From positions 1,407,501 through 1,471,500 of the forward strand of contig NZ_RYFW01000002.1 of NCBI RefSeq assembly GCF_004138335.1: a stretch of DNA of 64,000 bases, given 5' to 3'. A program made the position numbers and the translations under genes. The DNA comes from Peristeroidobacter agariperforans. GTDB taxonomy: Bacteria > Pseudomonadota > Gammaproteobacteria > Steroidobacterales > Steroidobacteraceae. Below, piece by piece: positions 11,317-19,665 of the stretch. How positions within the stretch are numbered: position 1 is the first letter of the stretch; each line of letters starts with the position of its first letter. The notes below the pieces were generated by a model. The model did not search any database and had not been told where the DNA came from. It saw only the letters and a list, made by a program, of their open reading frames with translations.

Positions 11317-12177
11317 CTACTTCAAGGTGGAAAGATATTCCGCGAGCTGGTCGATCTGTTCCGCGCTCAGATCATGCTCATAGGTGTTCGGCATGAACGA
11401 GGTGCCGTCCGCCGAGTACATCGTGCCGGGAACCACGTAAGCGCTCGGCGTGCGAATGGATTCGATCAGATAGCTCTTCACATCCTTTGCCTGCCCCTTG
11501 TACTCGGGCGAGCCAATCAATTCTTCCGCGCGCGCAGCCACGCCGGCGAGCGAAGGACCGGCCATGTTCACGCCTGGCGCCGTCGAGTGACATGCATTGC
11601 ACGCCGGTGCGACCGAACGGAATGCGGCAGCACCCAGGGCGATTGGGTTTTCGGTCCCGGTGACCGGTCGTGCGCCGGGGGGCAGCGTCGACGCAGTGCC
11701 GGAACTCGTCCCTTGTGCAGGTCCGAAGTCCGTACCTGGAATAGACGCGCCGGTGACGAGAATAGGGCGGGGCGGCCAACCCTGGTTGTCCACTTTGCTG
11801 ACCCAGTCCAGAAATGCGATCAGATCGGTAATCTCGCGTTCGCTCAGGTTCTGTTTCGGCATCAGCCGGCGATGGCGCTGCTCGTCATAGAAGGCCGACG
11901 GATCGCGCATGTATGCCTTTAAATATTGTTCGCCACGCAGCTGCGTGATCTTGGTCAGGTCCGGGGCGTAATACGCGCCCTCGCCAAACAACGTGTGGCA
12001 GTTGACGCAGTTATATTTATGCCAAACATCCCTTCCGCTCTGCACCTGCGGCGTGTTGTTCTGAGCGTTGGTGAGTTCGTCGAACTTCGTGTGGCTGTGT
12101 AAGGTGAGACCGAGAAACGCGACCGTGGCGAGGCCAGTCGACGCGATCGCGAACAGTCGTGCCTGACGCTTGTTCAT
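11317..12177 (-). CDS. norC: NorC, unusual two-heme cytochrome c subunit of NO reductase
   Basis: An N-terminal anchor (residues 7-25) is followed by a normal NorC cytochrome domain with YNCVNCHTLFGEGAYYAPDL, RLMPKQNLSE and the closing VDNQGWPP. Ordinary NorC stops here at about 150 residues. This protein continues through a Pro/Thr/Ser-rich linker into a second class I cytochrome c domain, with CNACH and a candidate Met ligand in SFMPNTYEHDLS, for 286 residues in total. The second heme probably extends electron transfer from periplasmic donors (azurin or diheme cytochrome, both encoded in this window). The gene sits between the small membrane ORF and norB. I see no FNR-type box upstream, unlike most denitrification genes here. 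Confidence 0.93.
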   Translation of the reverse strand: MNKRQARLFAIASTGLATVAFLGLTLHSHTKFDELTNAQNNTPQVQSGRDVWHKYNCVNCHTLFGEGAYYAPDLTKITQLRGEQYLKAYMRDPSAFYDEQRHRRLMPKQNLSEREITDLIAFLDWVSKVDNQGWPPRPILVTGASIPGTDFGPAQGTSSGTASTLPPGARPVTGTENPIALGAAAFRSVAPACNACHSTAPGVNMAGPSLAGVAARAEELIGSPEYKGQAKDVKSYLIESIRTPSAYVVPGTMYSADGTSFMPNTYEHDLSAEQIDQLAEYLSTLK

Positions 12178-12194
12178 ATCATCACCGGGGATGC

Positions 12195-12320
12195 TTAGAC
12201 GCCGATGCCAGTCCAGTGCGTCAGCGAGATCCAGGCGGAGTAGACAATCGCAGCGAGCATCGCGAGCAGCACGACGAAACTAACGATGCGAAGCGGAATA
12301 AAAAATGATTCCCCATGCAT
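12195..12320 (-). CDS. Small membrane peptide (41 aa) upstream of norC
   Basis: A complete 41-codon frame starts with MHGESFFIPLRI, continues as one hydrophobic helix (about residues 9-30, VSFVVLLAMLAAIVYSAW) and ends HWTGIGV. It stops 17 bases before norC on the same strand. An AAAGGA sequence lies upstream, though farther (13 bases) than ideal. Sequence character and position suggest a small accessory membrane subunit or assembly factor of the cNor complex. I do not recognise a named family. It could also be merely a leader region. Confidence 0.55.
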   Translation of the reverse strand: MHGESFFIPLRIVSFVVLLAMLAAIVYSAWISLTHWTGIGV

Positions 12321-12704
12321 GAGGCGCTATATGTCCTTTTTCAGCGTTCGGCTGCGCAGTGCGACGGACACTATCACAGCGAACGCGCAGCCAAAGTGTG
12401 GTTTTCCGCGAGCGCAGCAACGAAAATATTTCAAAGTCTCATGTGAGTCTGTTAAACGACACCGGACATGCGCTGAATCCGCCCGCTGGGTGTATGGCGC
12501 GTGTCGGAGGTTTGGGAGCGATTTGGGCGAGTTCGAACGAGGCGAGTAATTATTCCATGAAGACGGGCAATCCAAACCAAGCGCCTCGCTTGTCGCGCGA
12601 TTGGAGGTGGCGACCGTCTCGGAGCGGATCCTTCACCATGTCACAGCGCGGTGAGGACGCCTGGTTGCGCCGGCGCATGAAGGATGCGGGGTGCAAAGGC
12701 TAGG
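12321..12704. other. Intergenic region carrying the presumed nor promoter
   Basis: About 380 bases between the nor operon and the convergently oriented 3' end of the phospholipase D gene. It must contain the nor promoter, but I find no TTGAT-N4-ATCAA palindrome here. An AT-rich patch near 12,420-12,440 may be the promoter core. No gene is evident. Confidence 0.35.
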
Positions 12705-14216
12705 TCAAAGCAGCCATTCGATCGGCAAGAGGGCTAGCAGTGACACGATCAGTCTACGCCACCAAGGAGCGTTCGGCTCCCGGGTGTGAATGATCGTTTC
12801 GCCGTTACGATGCTCGGCCCATTCGAGGCGGCCATCCGCTTGCATGTTCAAGCGATAGCAATGTTCCGGGAACCGGCTCGCCAATCCTGTGGCGATGTTC
12901 GCAGCCAGTTCCGGACACTCCATGATCAATCCCATTTCGGTGTTGAGAGCCGCCGACCGCGGATCGAGATTGAAGGACCCGACGAACACGCGTGTGCGAT
13001 CGACCGAGAATGTCTTTGCGTGCAAGCTCGATCCGGAGCTCCCGCTGAGCTTTCGATCGCCGCGCACGCGATGCGAAGTCGTTCGCATCAATTCGTAGAT
13101 CGTGATGCCGCTTGCAAGCAATGCGCGCCGGCGTTTTGCATATCCTGCGTGTACCGCGGTAACGTCCGTCGCATCGAGCGAGTTCGTGAGAATCGTAATC
13201 TTGATGCCTCGCCGCGCGAGGTCTGCGAGCGTTCTGACCCCTTCGCGCGTTGGCACGAGGTATGGCGAAATGAGTTGGAGCTCATGCTGGGGAGTTCCCA
13301 GAACATGCTCGAGCCTTTCCAGAATCGCGCCGCGCGGCCCTTTCCGACCCAGGCCCTTGGCGGGATCGTCGCTCACCATGTGAGTCACCGCCCAACGGTA
13401 GCCGAGCGTGCCGGCGAGCAAGTCGTGAACGAAACGCGAGGTCTGCAGTGCCCGCACGTACGCCACTGAAGCGCGGCTTCGAGTGACGGCTTCGGCCGCC
13501 GCGGCCAGTTTGCGAATAGCTGCGCCATCGGGGCTAGGCAGAATCGAATCGACTGGATAGGACGATGCACTCTGCCAGTAACGCTCGAAATCCGCCGCTA
13601 CATCATTTACCACAGGTCCGATCGCGAGTACGTCGAGATCGACAAAGGCAAACTCTTGATGCGCATCGAAATACTCATCGCCGACGTTGCGCCCGCCAAC
13701 GATCGCGACCTGATTATCGGCCGTGAACGTCTTGTTGTGCATTCGCCGATTGAGTCGCGAGAAGTCCGTCAGGTAGTTGAGAACGCGATAGCGGCGCAAC
13801 GTGAATGGATTGAACAAGCGAACTTCGATTTGCGGATGTGCATTCAGAGCGGCGAGCACCGGATCGAGTCCTGCGGTGTTATTGTCATCGAGCAAGAGAC
13901 GTACCCGTACACCGCGATCAGCTGCGCGACGCAGGGCATCGAGCAGCAGCGTGCCCGACATGTCGTTTCGCCAGATGTAGTATTGAATGTCGAGCGTCCG
14001 TTCGGCAGCATCGGCGAGAAGCCCTCGGGCGGCGAACGCATCGCGACCATCGCGCAGCTCCACGATGCCCGACTTTCCCGGATGCAGGCGTACCCGCGGC
14101 AGGACCGAGCGCAACAGCCTCGTATCGGAGAGGTCTGATAGCGGCGAACTCGCCCGATATCCCGGAGTTCCCAATCGCCAGAGTGGCCGTCGCGTTTTCG
14201 GTGTCGTTCCTGTCAC
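12705..14216 (-). CDS. Phospholipase D / cardiolipin synthase-like protein with two HKD motifs
   Basis: A 503-residue member of the PLD superfamily. The two catalytic motifs are MHNKTFTADNQVAIVGGRN and SLHAKTFSVDRTRVFVGSFN. The protein matches the YmdC/ClsC-like phospholipase D group, which transfers phosphatidyl groups or hydrolyses phospholipids at the membrane. The hydrophobic C-terminus (LIVSLLALLPIEWLL) may associate with the membrane. The start overlaps the stop of the upstream membrane-protein gene by four bases, so the two are probably one operon. Whether it makes cardiolipin is not determined. Confidence 0.85.
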   Translation of the reverse strand: MTGTTPKTRRPLWRLGTPGYRASSPLSDLSDTRLLRSVLPRVRLHPGKSGIVELRDGRDAFAARGLLADAAERTLDIQYYIWRNDMSGTLLLDALRRAADRGVRVRLLLDDNNTAGLDPVLAALNAHPQIEVRLFNPFTLRRYRVLNYLTDFSRLNRRMHNKTFTADNQVAIVGGRNVGDEYFDAHQEFAFVDLDVLAIGPVVNDVAADFERYWQSASSYPVDSILPSPDGAAIRKLAAAAEAVTRSRASVAYVRALQTSRFVHDLLAGTLGYRWAVTHMVSDDPAKGLGRKGPRGAILERLEHVLGTPQHELQLISPYLVPTREGVRTLADLARRGIKITILTNSLDATDVTAVHAGYAKRRRALLASGITIYELMRTTSHRVRGDRKLSGSSGSSLHAKTFSVDRTRVFVGSFNLDPRSAALNTEMGLIMECPELAANIATGLASRFPEHCYRLNMQADGRLEWAEHRNGETIIHTREPNAPWWRRLIVSLLALLPIEWLL

Positions 14217-14902
14217 GGTACGTCGGACGCAGAGGACGGGCGAGCTGCGTACTCGAGACGGGTGGGCAGTGCGTGTGATACGGCAGGCCAGTCCTGCTGC
14301 CAGGCCTGCGACGGACGCTCAGTTCCATACTTGATGCGTACTGGCATTGCCGCGAGCCGCGAGAACAGGCGGGCGTCAGCCCGGATCGGCCACCAGTCAT
14401 ATAAAAAGATCTCGATCGGCCGCCACATTGCGACCCACCCGCCAATCAACAGGCTTTCCTGCACGACGCCCAGGAAGGCGCCGCGCGGGTGGGACGATGC
14501 CTCGATTAGCTGACTGGCTAGGATGGTCACGGCCAAAAAGGCGAGGCCGATGGCCAGACTGATTCGCCCGCGACTAAACAGAGCGCGCAACTGCTGCCGG
14601 GCCGCGAGTTGTCGGCCATTGAAGTATTCATGGATCGCATCACGCAGCGTCGCTGCCTCATCAGGACGCCCCGGGGAGCGATCCAGATGCACGAGCAGCG
14701 CGAGCGCGCTATCGCGCGGCAGCTCTTTCCCCCACGCAACGATGAACTCTTCCGCATTCGGGTCGAGATCACGACTGCGAAACGGAGCGGGGTCCATCGC
14801 ATTAAAGAGCTGTCGCAACTCAGCTATACGCACCTCTATGACACGCATCGAGGAGTCGATGGTGTCGCCAGCTGCCGTTTCCATCTCGATCGGGGATTTC
14901 AT
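14213..14902 (-). CDS. Conserved hypothetical membrane protein coupled to the PLD gene
   Basis: A 229-residue protein with a cytosolic N-terminal half rich in charged residues (VIEVRIAELRQLFNAMDP). Two transmembrane segments lie around residues 112-130 (ISLAIGLAFLAVTILASQLI) and 143-162 (FLGVVQESLLIGGWVAMW). The soluble tail is the remainder. The SLLIGGWVAMWRPIEIFLYD region is of a type seen in uncharacterised proteobacterial proteins. Its stop overlaps the PLD start by four bases, so a role at the membrane with that enzyme is possible. I cannot name the function. Confidence 0.6.
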   Translation of the reverse strand: MKSPIEMETAAGDTIDSSMRVIEVRIAELRQLFNAMDPAPFRSRDLDPNAEEFIVAWGKELPRDSALALLVHLDRSPGRPDEAATLRDAIHEYFNGRQLAARQQLRALFSRGRISLAIGLAFLAVTILASQLIEASSHPRGAFLGVVQESLLIGGWVAMWRPIEIFLYDWWPIRADARLFSRLAAMPVRIKYGTERPSQAWQQDWPAVSHALPTRLEYAARPSSASDVP

Positions 14903-14995
14903 CGCATATTCTTGGCTGCGGGAGGGGCAAGGCCAGGGGCTGCCTGCTCAACTATATTATCCAAGGGGCCGTTATAGGGCGAACCCTGGCTCTTG

Positions 14996-15940
14996 CTATC
15001 CCGGGGAACGGCCAAGATGTCGCGAGAGGAACTCGAACTGATCGGCCAGGACGTTGTCTAGTGTTGGCCGGTGATAGAGGTCGAAGTGGGCGGCCGGATA
15101 GGTTTTTACCGTTGCCTGTGGAGTGAGGCTTGCCTTGGCCTTCACATAGTCGTTCGAGATCTCGAGATCTCTTTCGGCCAGGCAAAAAAGCAGTGGAATT
15201 CTGATTCTCTGCATGGTGCCTTCTTGATAGCGCGGAGGCTTGAGAAGGAATCTTGCGCCAACCTGGTTCTTCCATCGCGTGTTCTCGCGTTCCAAGCGAT
15301 CAAACAGCGGCTGCAGGGCCGGGTCGGTGAAAAAAGCTCTGCCCGGGTCGCCATAAACTTTGACGTAGCAAGGAGAAGCGCCGAGTGTCGCGCGAAGGCG
15401 GTCATACACTGCAAGAATGAATAATCTTGCGGTTGCGCCGAGAACAGCCAGTAAGCCGGCGCCGGCCGCCTTGGATTTTTTCTTGAGATTGGCGCCCCTC
15501 ACGGCATCGAGAGCCGGGGCATTCAACACCGCCGTGGCAATCACATCGGTGTTGCCCAAATATCGAATCACATAATTGCCGCCGAGCGAAGTGCCCCACA
15601 GCCCGAGCGCGTGTGGATCTACATCCGACTTGTTCTTGGCAAAATGTATCGCGGCCTCGAGGTCGGCGAACTGCTCATCCGTGTCTATGACCTGTCTCGG
15701 AGTACCCCCGCTTTCGCCGAGCCGGCGGTAATCGAAAGTCAGAACCGCGATGCCTCTGGAGGCGAAGTGCGCGGCGAAATCGGGAAGTATCCAGTCCTTC
15801 GTACCCGAAAAGCCATTCGCCATGACGACGCAGGGATGCGGTGCGCGGGCTTTCAGGGGAACATAAAAAGAAGCCGCGCAGGGCTCGCCACGCGAACGGA
15901 ATTCGACACTGCGCTTATGGAAATCGCGTTCGGTATCCAT
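14996..15940 (-). CDS. Alpha/beta hydrolase
   Basis: The product has 314 residues. The nucleophile elbow GLWGTSLGGNYVIRY gives the catalytic Ser. An oxyanion-type VMANGFSGTKDW loop precedes it, with the acidic residue probably in FCLAERDLEI and the catalytic His in AAHFDLYHRP. VLTFDYRRLGESGGTPRQ is typical of bacterial esterase/dienelactone-hydrolase-like enzymes that lack a secretion signal. The substrate is unknown. It has its own transcription unit upstream of the nir cluster on the same strand. Confidence 0.8.
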   Translation of the reverse strand: MDTERDFHKRSVEFRSRGEPCAASFYVPLKARAPHPCVVMANGFSGTKDWILPDFAAHFASRGIAVLTFDYRRLGESGGTPRQVIDTDEQFADLEAAIHFAKNKSDVDPHALGLWGTSLGGNYVIRYLGNTDVIATAVLNAPALDAVRGANLKKKSKAAGAGLLAVLGATARLFILAVYDRLRATLGASPCYVKVYGDPGRAFFTDPALQPLFDRLERENTRWKNQVGARFLLKPPRYQEGTMQRIRIPLLFCLAERDLEISNDYVKAKASLTPQATVKTYPAAHFDLYHRPTLDNVLADQFEFLSRHLGRSPG

Positions 15941-16055
15941 GAACTACTATGCTGCCGATGTTCTTTACCTCGATGCATACTTGTAGCTGAGTTGCGTGAA
16001 TCGTTCAATTGCGAGCGCCGGTCGCGGTGGCCTTTGTCATCTCACGGGGAGACGG

Positions 16056-16235
16056 TCATGGCGCGTCGGCGCCCTCGATCTCCGAACGGTCCAACAGGAG
16101 TCGGCGGTCATAGTCATTCTTTGCTTCGCGCTCGATAAGAGCATCTCGCTCCATTCGCCGCAGCTTCGAAGCCTTCGCCCAGAGCTTCTCCAGTCGCCTC
16201 GAGCGCAGCTCATCGGGCACGTTAGGGGATGTCAT
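16056..16235 (-). CDS. Small charged protein (59 aa) coupled to the SCO gene
   Basis: A 59-codon frame starts at ATG 16235, overlapping the SCO stop by four bases (ATGA). It encodes a highly charged, helical protein with stretches such as RSRRLEKLWAKASKLRR and EREAKNDYDRRLLLDRSEIE. There is no signal peptide and no cysteine. The tight coupling at the end of nirK-nirV-SCO argues that it is a real gene of this operon. I recognise no family. It may be an assembly or regulatory peptide. Confidence 0.6.
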   Translation of the reverse strand: MTSPNVPDELRSRRLEKLWAKASKLRRMERDALIEREAKNDYDRRLLLDRSEIEGADAP

Positions 16236-16819
16236 CGAACAGACGGCTCCGCAACTTGTCGCTGCGCGCGCGCTGGCTGAGTAATGCGATCGAGCGCCGT
16301 GAGCAACTCTGGATCTGCCTTGCCGAGGACCGAGCTTTGATACTGGATCTCGCCGTTGGCGTCGAGCAATGTCACGATGCTCGAGTGGTTATAGCCGCCA
16401 TCCGGTAGCTTTCGATACTGAATGCCGAGCACCGCGGCGATCTTTCGCACGCTCGCCGCATCTGTGCGCGCAAGCGTCCAACGGGTGGGATCGAGTTTTC
16501 GACTCTCGCCGAGCGCTTTCAGGTTCGCGACGGTGTCGCGCTCCGGATCGATGGAGATGAGCAGCAAGCGCAGCTGGGAGCGCTCGCTGGCCGGGGCGGC
16601 GCGCTCCGTCGCTCGCAGTGTGTCGATCAGCAGTGGACAGGCCATTGGGCAGCTGCCATAGAACATGGTGACGAGCACCGGATGGCCCTGATAAACGTCC
16701 ATGCGGCGCAAGACTCCGCTCTGATCAGCAAGTGCCGCCGCGACTTGATAGATGGATCCTGCCGTATCTGCGCGCACGACTGTCGCGAGTAGCAGCAAAG
16801 CGAATAACAAACGTTTCAT
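16232..16819 (-). CDS. SCO1/SenC copper chaperone
   Basis: A 195-residue periplasmic thioredoxin-fold protein. The signal peptide MKRLLFALLLLATVVRA is followed by the CxxxC copper site in MFYGSCPMACPLL and the third ligand His in GGYNHSSIVTLLDANG. SCO proteins deliver copper to periplasm-facing metal sites, classically CuA. In this operon the copper client is most likely NirK. I chose the ATG at 16819 because it overlaps the nirV stop by four bases and gives a clean signal peptide. The open frame continues upstream antisense-like without signal features. Confidence 0.88.
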   Translation of the reverse strand: MKRLLFALLLLATVVRADTAGSIYQVAAALADQSGVLRRMDVYQGHPVLVTMFYGSCPMACPLLIDTLRATERAAPASERSQLRLLLISIDPERDTVANLKALGESRKLDPTRWTLARTDAASVRKIAAVLGIQYRKLPDGGYNHSSIVTLLDANGEIQYQSSVLGKADPELLTALDRITQPARAQRQVAEPSVR

Positions 16820-17628
16820 GACCCTGTCCTCACATCGGACGCGCAACGGAATCCCATGGTTGCACTGGTATAGCGAGCCTTCATGCTCGACAGCATCGCG
16901 ATGCGCATCAGCGTCGCGTAGTTCTCTTTCTGCTCCATGGTGAGCGCGCCTTCGCCGCAGAAGCGCATGACATCGGCACTGCTCTGTTCGCGGTTGTCCG
17001 AAGATACCAGCATGCCGCCTGCATCCTCCACCCATTCCCAGATCACACCGTGCAAGTCTTGAATGCCAAACGCGTTGGCGGTTGTGCCGCCGACCGCCGG
17101 CAGAGGCCCGCGACCCGAGCGCGAATACCAACTCAATATTTGTTGCCGCCAGGCGGGATCGTTTCTGGCATCTCGTTGCCGGTCGCTCGCCGCAGCGACG
17201 TATTCCCACTCGTGCCACCGGGGAAGCCGCGCACCTTGCGCTTCACAGTAGGCAGTCGCTGCAAACCAGCTCACGTGCACGACCGGTCGGCGGAGATTTT
17301 CCTGGCCCGGATCGAGCGGGGCCTGCCAATGTGAAAGGTACTGCTCGTCCGCGAAGACTTTCGCAACACGATCGCGTCGCCACTGTGGATGAGTTCGAAG
17401 AAAGGTCGCGAATTGCTCGTTGGTGACGGGCGTACGATCCAGCCGGAAGGGCTGGATACGCACGTTCTTCACACTCGGGGCGGGCGGCAACACCGATTCG
17501 AAGCTGCCGCCGGGTATCGCTGGAGCTGCCGGCGTATCGGGCGACTCTGCGTGCCCCAGCGACACCAGCATCAGTGCCAGGGCTGCCAGGTATCGGCGAT
17601 GTCGCATGAGCTTCTTCATTGCAGTCAT
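16816..17628 (-). CDS. nirV: NirV-type SUMF1-fold protein
   Basis: A periplasmic protein of about 270 residues with a signal peptide (RRYLAALALMLVSLGHA) and a formylglycine-generating-enzyme-like (FGE-sulfatase) fold. Visible motifs are LDRTPVTNEQFATFLRTHP, VVHVSWFAATAYCEAQGARL, PRWHEWEYVA and FGIQDLHGVIWEWVED, ending ATMGFRCASD. Proteins of this family next to nirK are called NirV; their role is unproven. Here nirV begins 17 bases after the nirK stop and overlaps the SCO gene. Start choice among the ATGs at 17628, 17619 and 17604 is uncertain. Confidence 0.85.
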   Translation of the reverse strand: MTAMKKLMRHRRYLAALALMLVSLGHAESPDTPAAPAIPGGSFESVLPPAPSVKNVRIQPFRLDRTPVTNEQFATFLRTHPQWRRDRVAKVFADEQYLSHWQAPLDPGQENLRRPVVHVSWFAATAYCEAQGARLPRWHEWEYVAAASDRQRDARNDPAWRQQILSWYSRSGRGPLPAVGGTTANAFGIQDLHGVIWEWVEDAGGMLVSSDNREQSSADVMRFCGEGALTMEQKENYATLMRIAMLSSMKARYTSATMGFRCASDVRTGS

Positions 17629-17644
17629 CCACGGAGCACTGCGA

Positions 17645-19150
17645 TCAATGCGCTGCGCCTTCCGCACGCTTGGTGGTGGCTCGCACCTTCGCAACCTCGT
17701 CAGCTGTGACGGTGCCATCACTGTTACCCCAGCTGTTGAGTGCGTAAGTAAGAATGTTTGCGACCTCATCGTCGTTGAGCTGACTCATCGGCGGCATGAC
17801 GGAGTTGTACTGTGCGCCGTTCACGGTGACCGGTCCGCTCAAGCCGTTCAGCACGACGGCAATCGCGCGATTCTTGTCGCTGAGCAGATAGTCCGACTTC
17901 GCGAGCGGCGGGAAGACGTTCGGCAAACCCTGACCGGTGTCCTGATGGCAGGTGGAGCAGGTGCCTTTGAACAGCACGGCGCCAGCCTGCATCTGCTGTG
18001 CCTTCGTCAGCGTGCCGGTGGTGCTGGCTTTGGCGGCTTCGGCGACGGGGGCGAGGCTGGCCAGTTTGTCGCCGATGTACATTTCATCCAGTTGCTTGCC
18101 GGAGTAGATCTCTTGCCGCTCCTCACCGCTGACTTCGAGAATGGCGAGCGCACCTTTGTTAAACGCGCGGAAGATGGAGTGGTCGACCAGCACGTAGTTG
18201 CCGGGCACCTCGGTGTGGAACTCGACGGTGACGGCGCCGCCTGCGGGAATGAGCGTGGTCTGCACGTTTTCCTGGAAGCGAGTACCGCCTTCGTATTGCA
18301 CCTTGTCGAAAATCTCGCCGATCACGTGGAAGCTCGACACCAGGTTCGGTCCGCCGTTGCCGATGAACATACGAACGCTTTGGTTGACCTTCGCCTTGAG
18401 CGCACGTGGACCGGTGAGCGCCGTCTCGGACCCATTGAACAGCACGTAGCTGGCGTTCTCGTCGATGGCCTTCTGCATGTCGAATGCCTGGTGGCCTTTT
18501 TCGCGATACTTGCCCACGGTGTAGAAGTCACCCTGCATGACATAGAACTCGTGATCGACCGGCGGCAGACCTTCCGGCGGTTCGACCAGAATCAAACCGT
18601 ACATTCCGTTCGCGACGTGCATGCCCACTGGAGCGGTCGCGCAGTGATAGACATACAAGCCCTGATTCAGCGCCTTGAAAGTGAATTGCGTCTGGTGGCC
18701 GGGCGCTGTGAAACTCGAGGCCGCGCCGCCGCCGGGGCCGGTGACACCGTGCAGGTCGATGTTGTGCGGCATCTTGCTGGAGGGATGATTCTTCAGGCGG
18801 AACTCGACGGTGTCGCCCTGGCGCACTCGAATGAAGCTGCCTGGCACAGTGCCGCCGAACGTCCAGAACGTGTAGGTCACGCCTTCGGCGATCTCCATGT
18901 CTACTTCCGTCACTTCCAACTCGACGACCACTTTCGCCGGATAGTTGCGATTGGTGGCGGGTGGCACGTTTGGCGGGCTCGTCAGGACGGCTTTGATCGG
19001 CTCACCCTGGGGCGGGCCGAAATCGCCCTTGCGCGAGCCTCCCGTGTCGGACAGGGAAGCTGCATGACTGGCTGGAATGGGAGCGTCGTTGGTGCAGGCG
19101 CCGAGCAGCAACGCGGCTGAGCTGGCGAGCAGTGGCAACAGGCGGTTCAT
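17645..19150 (-). CDS. nirK: Copper nitrite reductase NirK fused to a C-terminal cytochrome c domain
   Basis: The product has 501 residues. An N-terminal signal with a lipobox-like LLLGAC suggests a lipid-anchored periplasmic protein. Two cupredoxin domains carry the type 1 and type 2 copper ligands: [40 protein letters not shown] and VDHSIFRAF. After residue about 370 a linker leads to a class I cytochrome c domain with [11 protein letters not shown] and [11 protein letters not shown]. This three-domain layout resembles the Ralstonia pickettii-type NirK, in which the tethered heme feeds the type 1 copper. It reduces nitrite to NO. The ATG at 19150 gives the signal peptide. An FNR-type box lies about 69 bases upstream. 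Confidence 0.95.
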   Translation of the reverse strand: MNRLLPLLASSAALLLGACTNDAPIPASHAASLSDTGGSRKGDFGPPQGEPIKAVLTSPPNVPPATNRNYPAKVVVELEVTEVDMEIAEGVTYTFWTFGGTVPGSFIRVRQGDTVEFRLKNHPSSKMPHNIDLHGVTGPGGGAASSFTAPGHQTQFTFKALNQGLYVYHCATAPVGMHVANGMYGLILVEPPEGLPPVDHEFYVMQGDFYTVGKYREKGHQAFDMQKAIDENASYVLFNGSETALTGPRALKAKVNQSVRMFIGNGGPNLVSSFHVIGEIFDKVQYEGGTRFQENVQTTLIPAGGAVTVEFHTEVPGNYVLVDHSIFRAFNKGALAILEVSGEERQEIYSGKQLDEMYIGDKLASLAPVAEAAKASTTGTLTKAQQMQAGAVLFKGTCSTCHQDTGQGLPNVFPPLAKSDYLLSDKNRAIAVVLNGLSGPVTVNGAQYNSVMPPMSQLNDDEVANILTYALNSWGNSDGTVTADEVAKVRATTKRAEGAAH

Positions 19151-19218
19151 GGATGTTCTCGCTTTGGATACCTTGCTTGACTTCGTAGCCAGCATAGGTC
19201 GCGAGACCGGTCGCTTAC

Positions 19219-19232
19219 CTGATCTAAGTCAC
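19219..19232 (-). promoter_or_regulatory. FNR/DNR-type box upstream of nirK
   Basis: The minus-strand sequence GTGACTTAGATCAG matches TTGAT-N4-ATCAA with weaker outer bases. Its centre is about 75 bases before the nirK ATG. Activator binding at -41.5 would give a leader of about 34 bases. Confidence 0.65.
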
Positions 19233-19245
19233 ACGGAACGCGTGC

Positions 19246-19665
19246 TTACGTTGATGTCCGCAGGAGATCAGGGATGGCCGCAAACAAGCCCGCGGGATGG
19301 TGAGCGCGGGCCACGGTGATGATGAACGCATACACCAGTAAGGCAGCAAGCCAGCACAGAATGCGTATTTTTCGGGTCGAACCGCGCTTCAGCGCGAAGC
19401 TTCCGAGCACGATGTATATGACTAGCAGCGCGATCTTCACTGTCAGCCAGGGGTGCACAAAGGGGTATTGATGCAGCAGGGTGGCGAGCATCAATGCGGC
19501 TGTCAGCAGCGTCGTATCGATCGAATAGTTCAAGTAGCGAAGCGGCGCCGCCATCGCCCAAGTCATGCCGGCACTCATGGCCGCCCCGCGTATCAGGAAC
19601 AACAGGCCGCTGAGCATCACGGCCGCGATATGAACGGATTTGATCTGCGGATAGAACTCGATCAT
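19246..19665 (-). CDS. SirB2-like membrane protein
   Basis: A 139-residue protein with four transmembrane helices: IEFYPQIKSVHIAAVMLSG, then YSIDTTLLTAALMLATLL, LTVKIALLVIYIVLGSFAL and IRILCWLAALLVYAFIITVA. The conserved features of the SirB family are visible (HIAAV near the start, KIALL, GSFALKRG, RIL). The family role is uncharacterised, but members often sit in denitrification clusters. The ATG at 19665 overlaps the nnrS stop by four bases, so it is the last gene of qnor-nnrS-sirB2. Confidence 0.75.
   Translation of the reverse strand: MIEFYPQIKSVHIAAVMLSGLLFLIRGAAMSAGMTWAMAAPLRYLNYSIDTTLLTAALMLATLLHQYPFVHPWLTVKIALLVIYIVLGSFALKRGSTRKIRILCWLAALLVYAFIITVARAHHPAGLFAAIPDLLRTST

Noticed and set aside
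11960-11985. FNR-like sequence GTGATCTTGGTCAG inside norC
   Set aside because: It lies in the middle of a conserved coding segment and is not upstream of any start codon.
17420-19120. Long plus-strand open frame (566 codons) opposite nirK
   Set aside because: It is an exact antisense shadow of nirK in GC-rich DNA, rich in His/Arg/Val without any domain; nirK has all copper and heme ligands.
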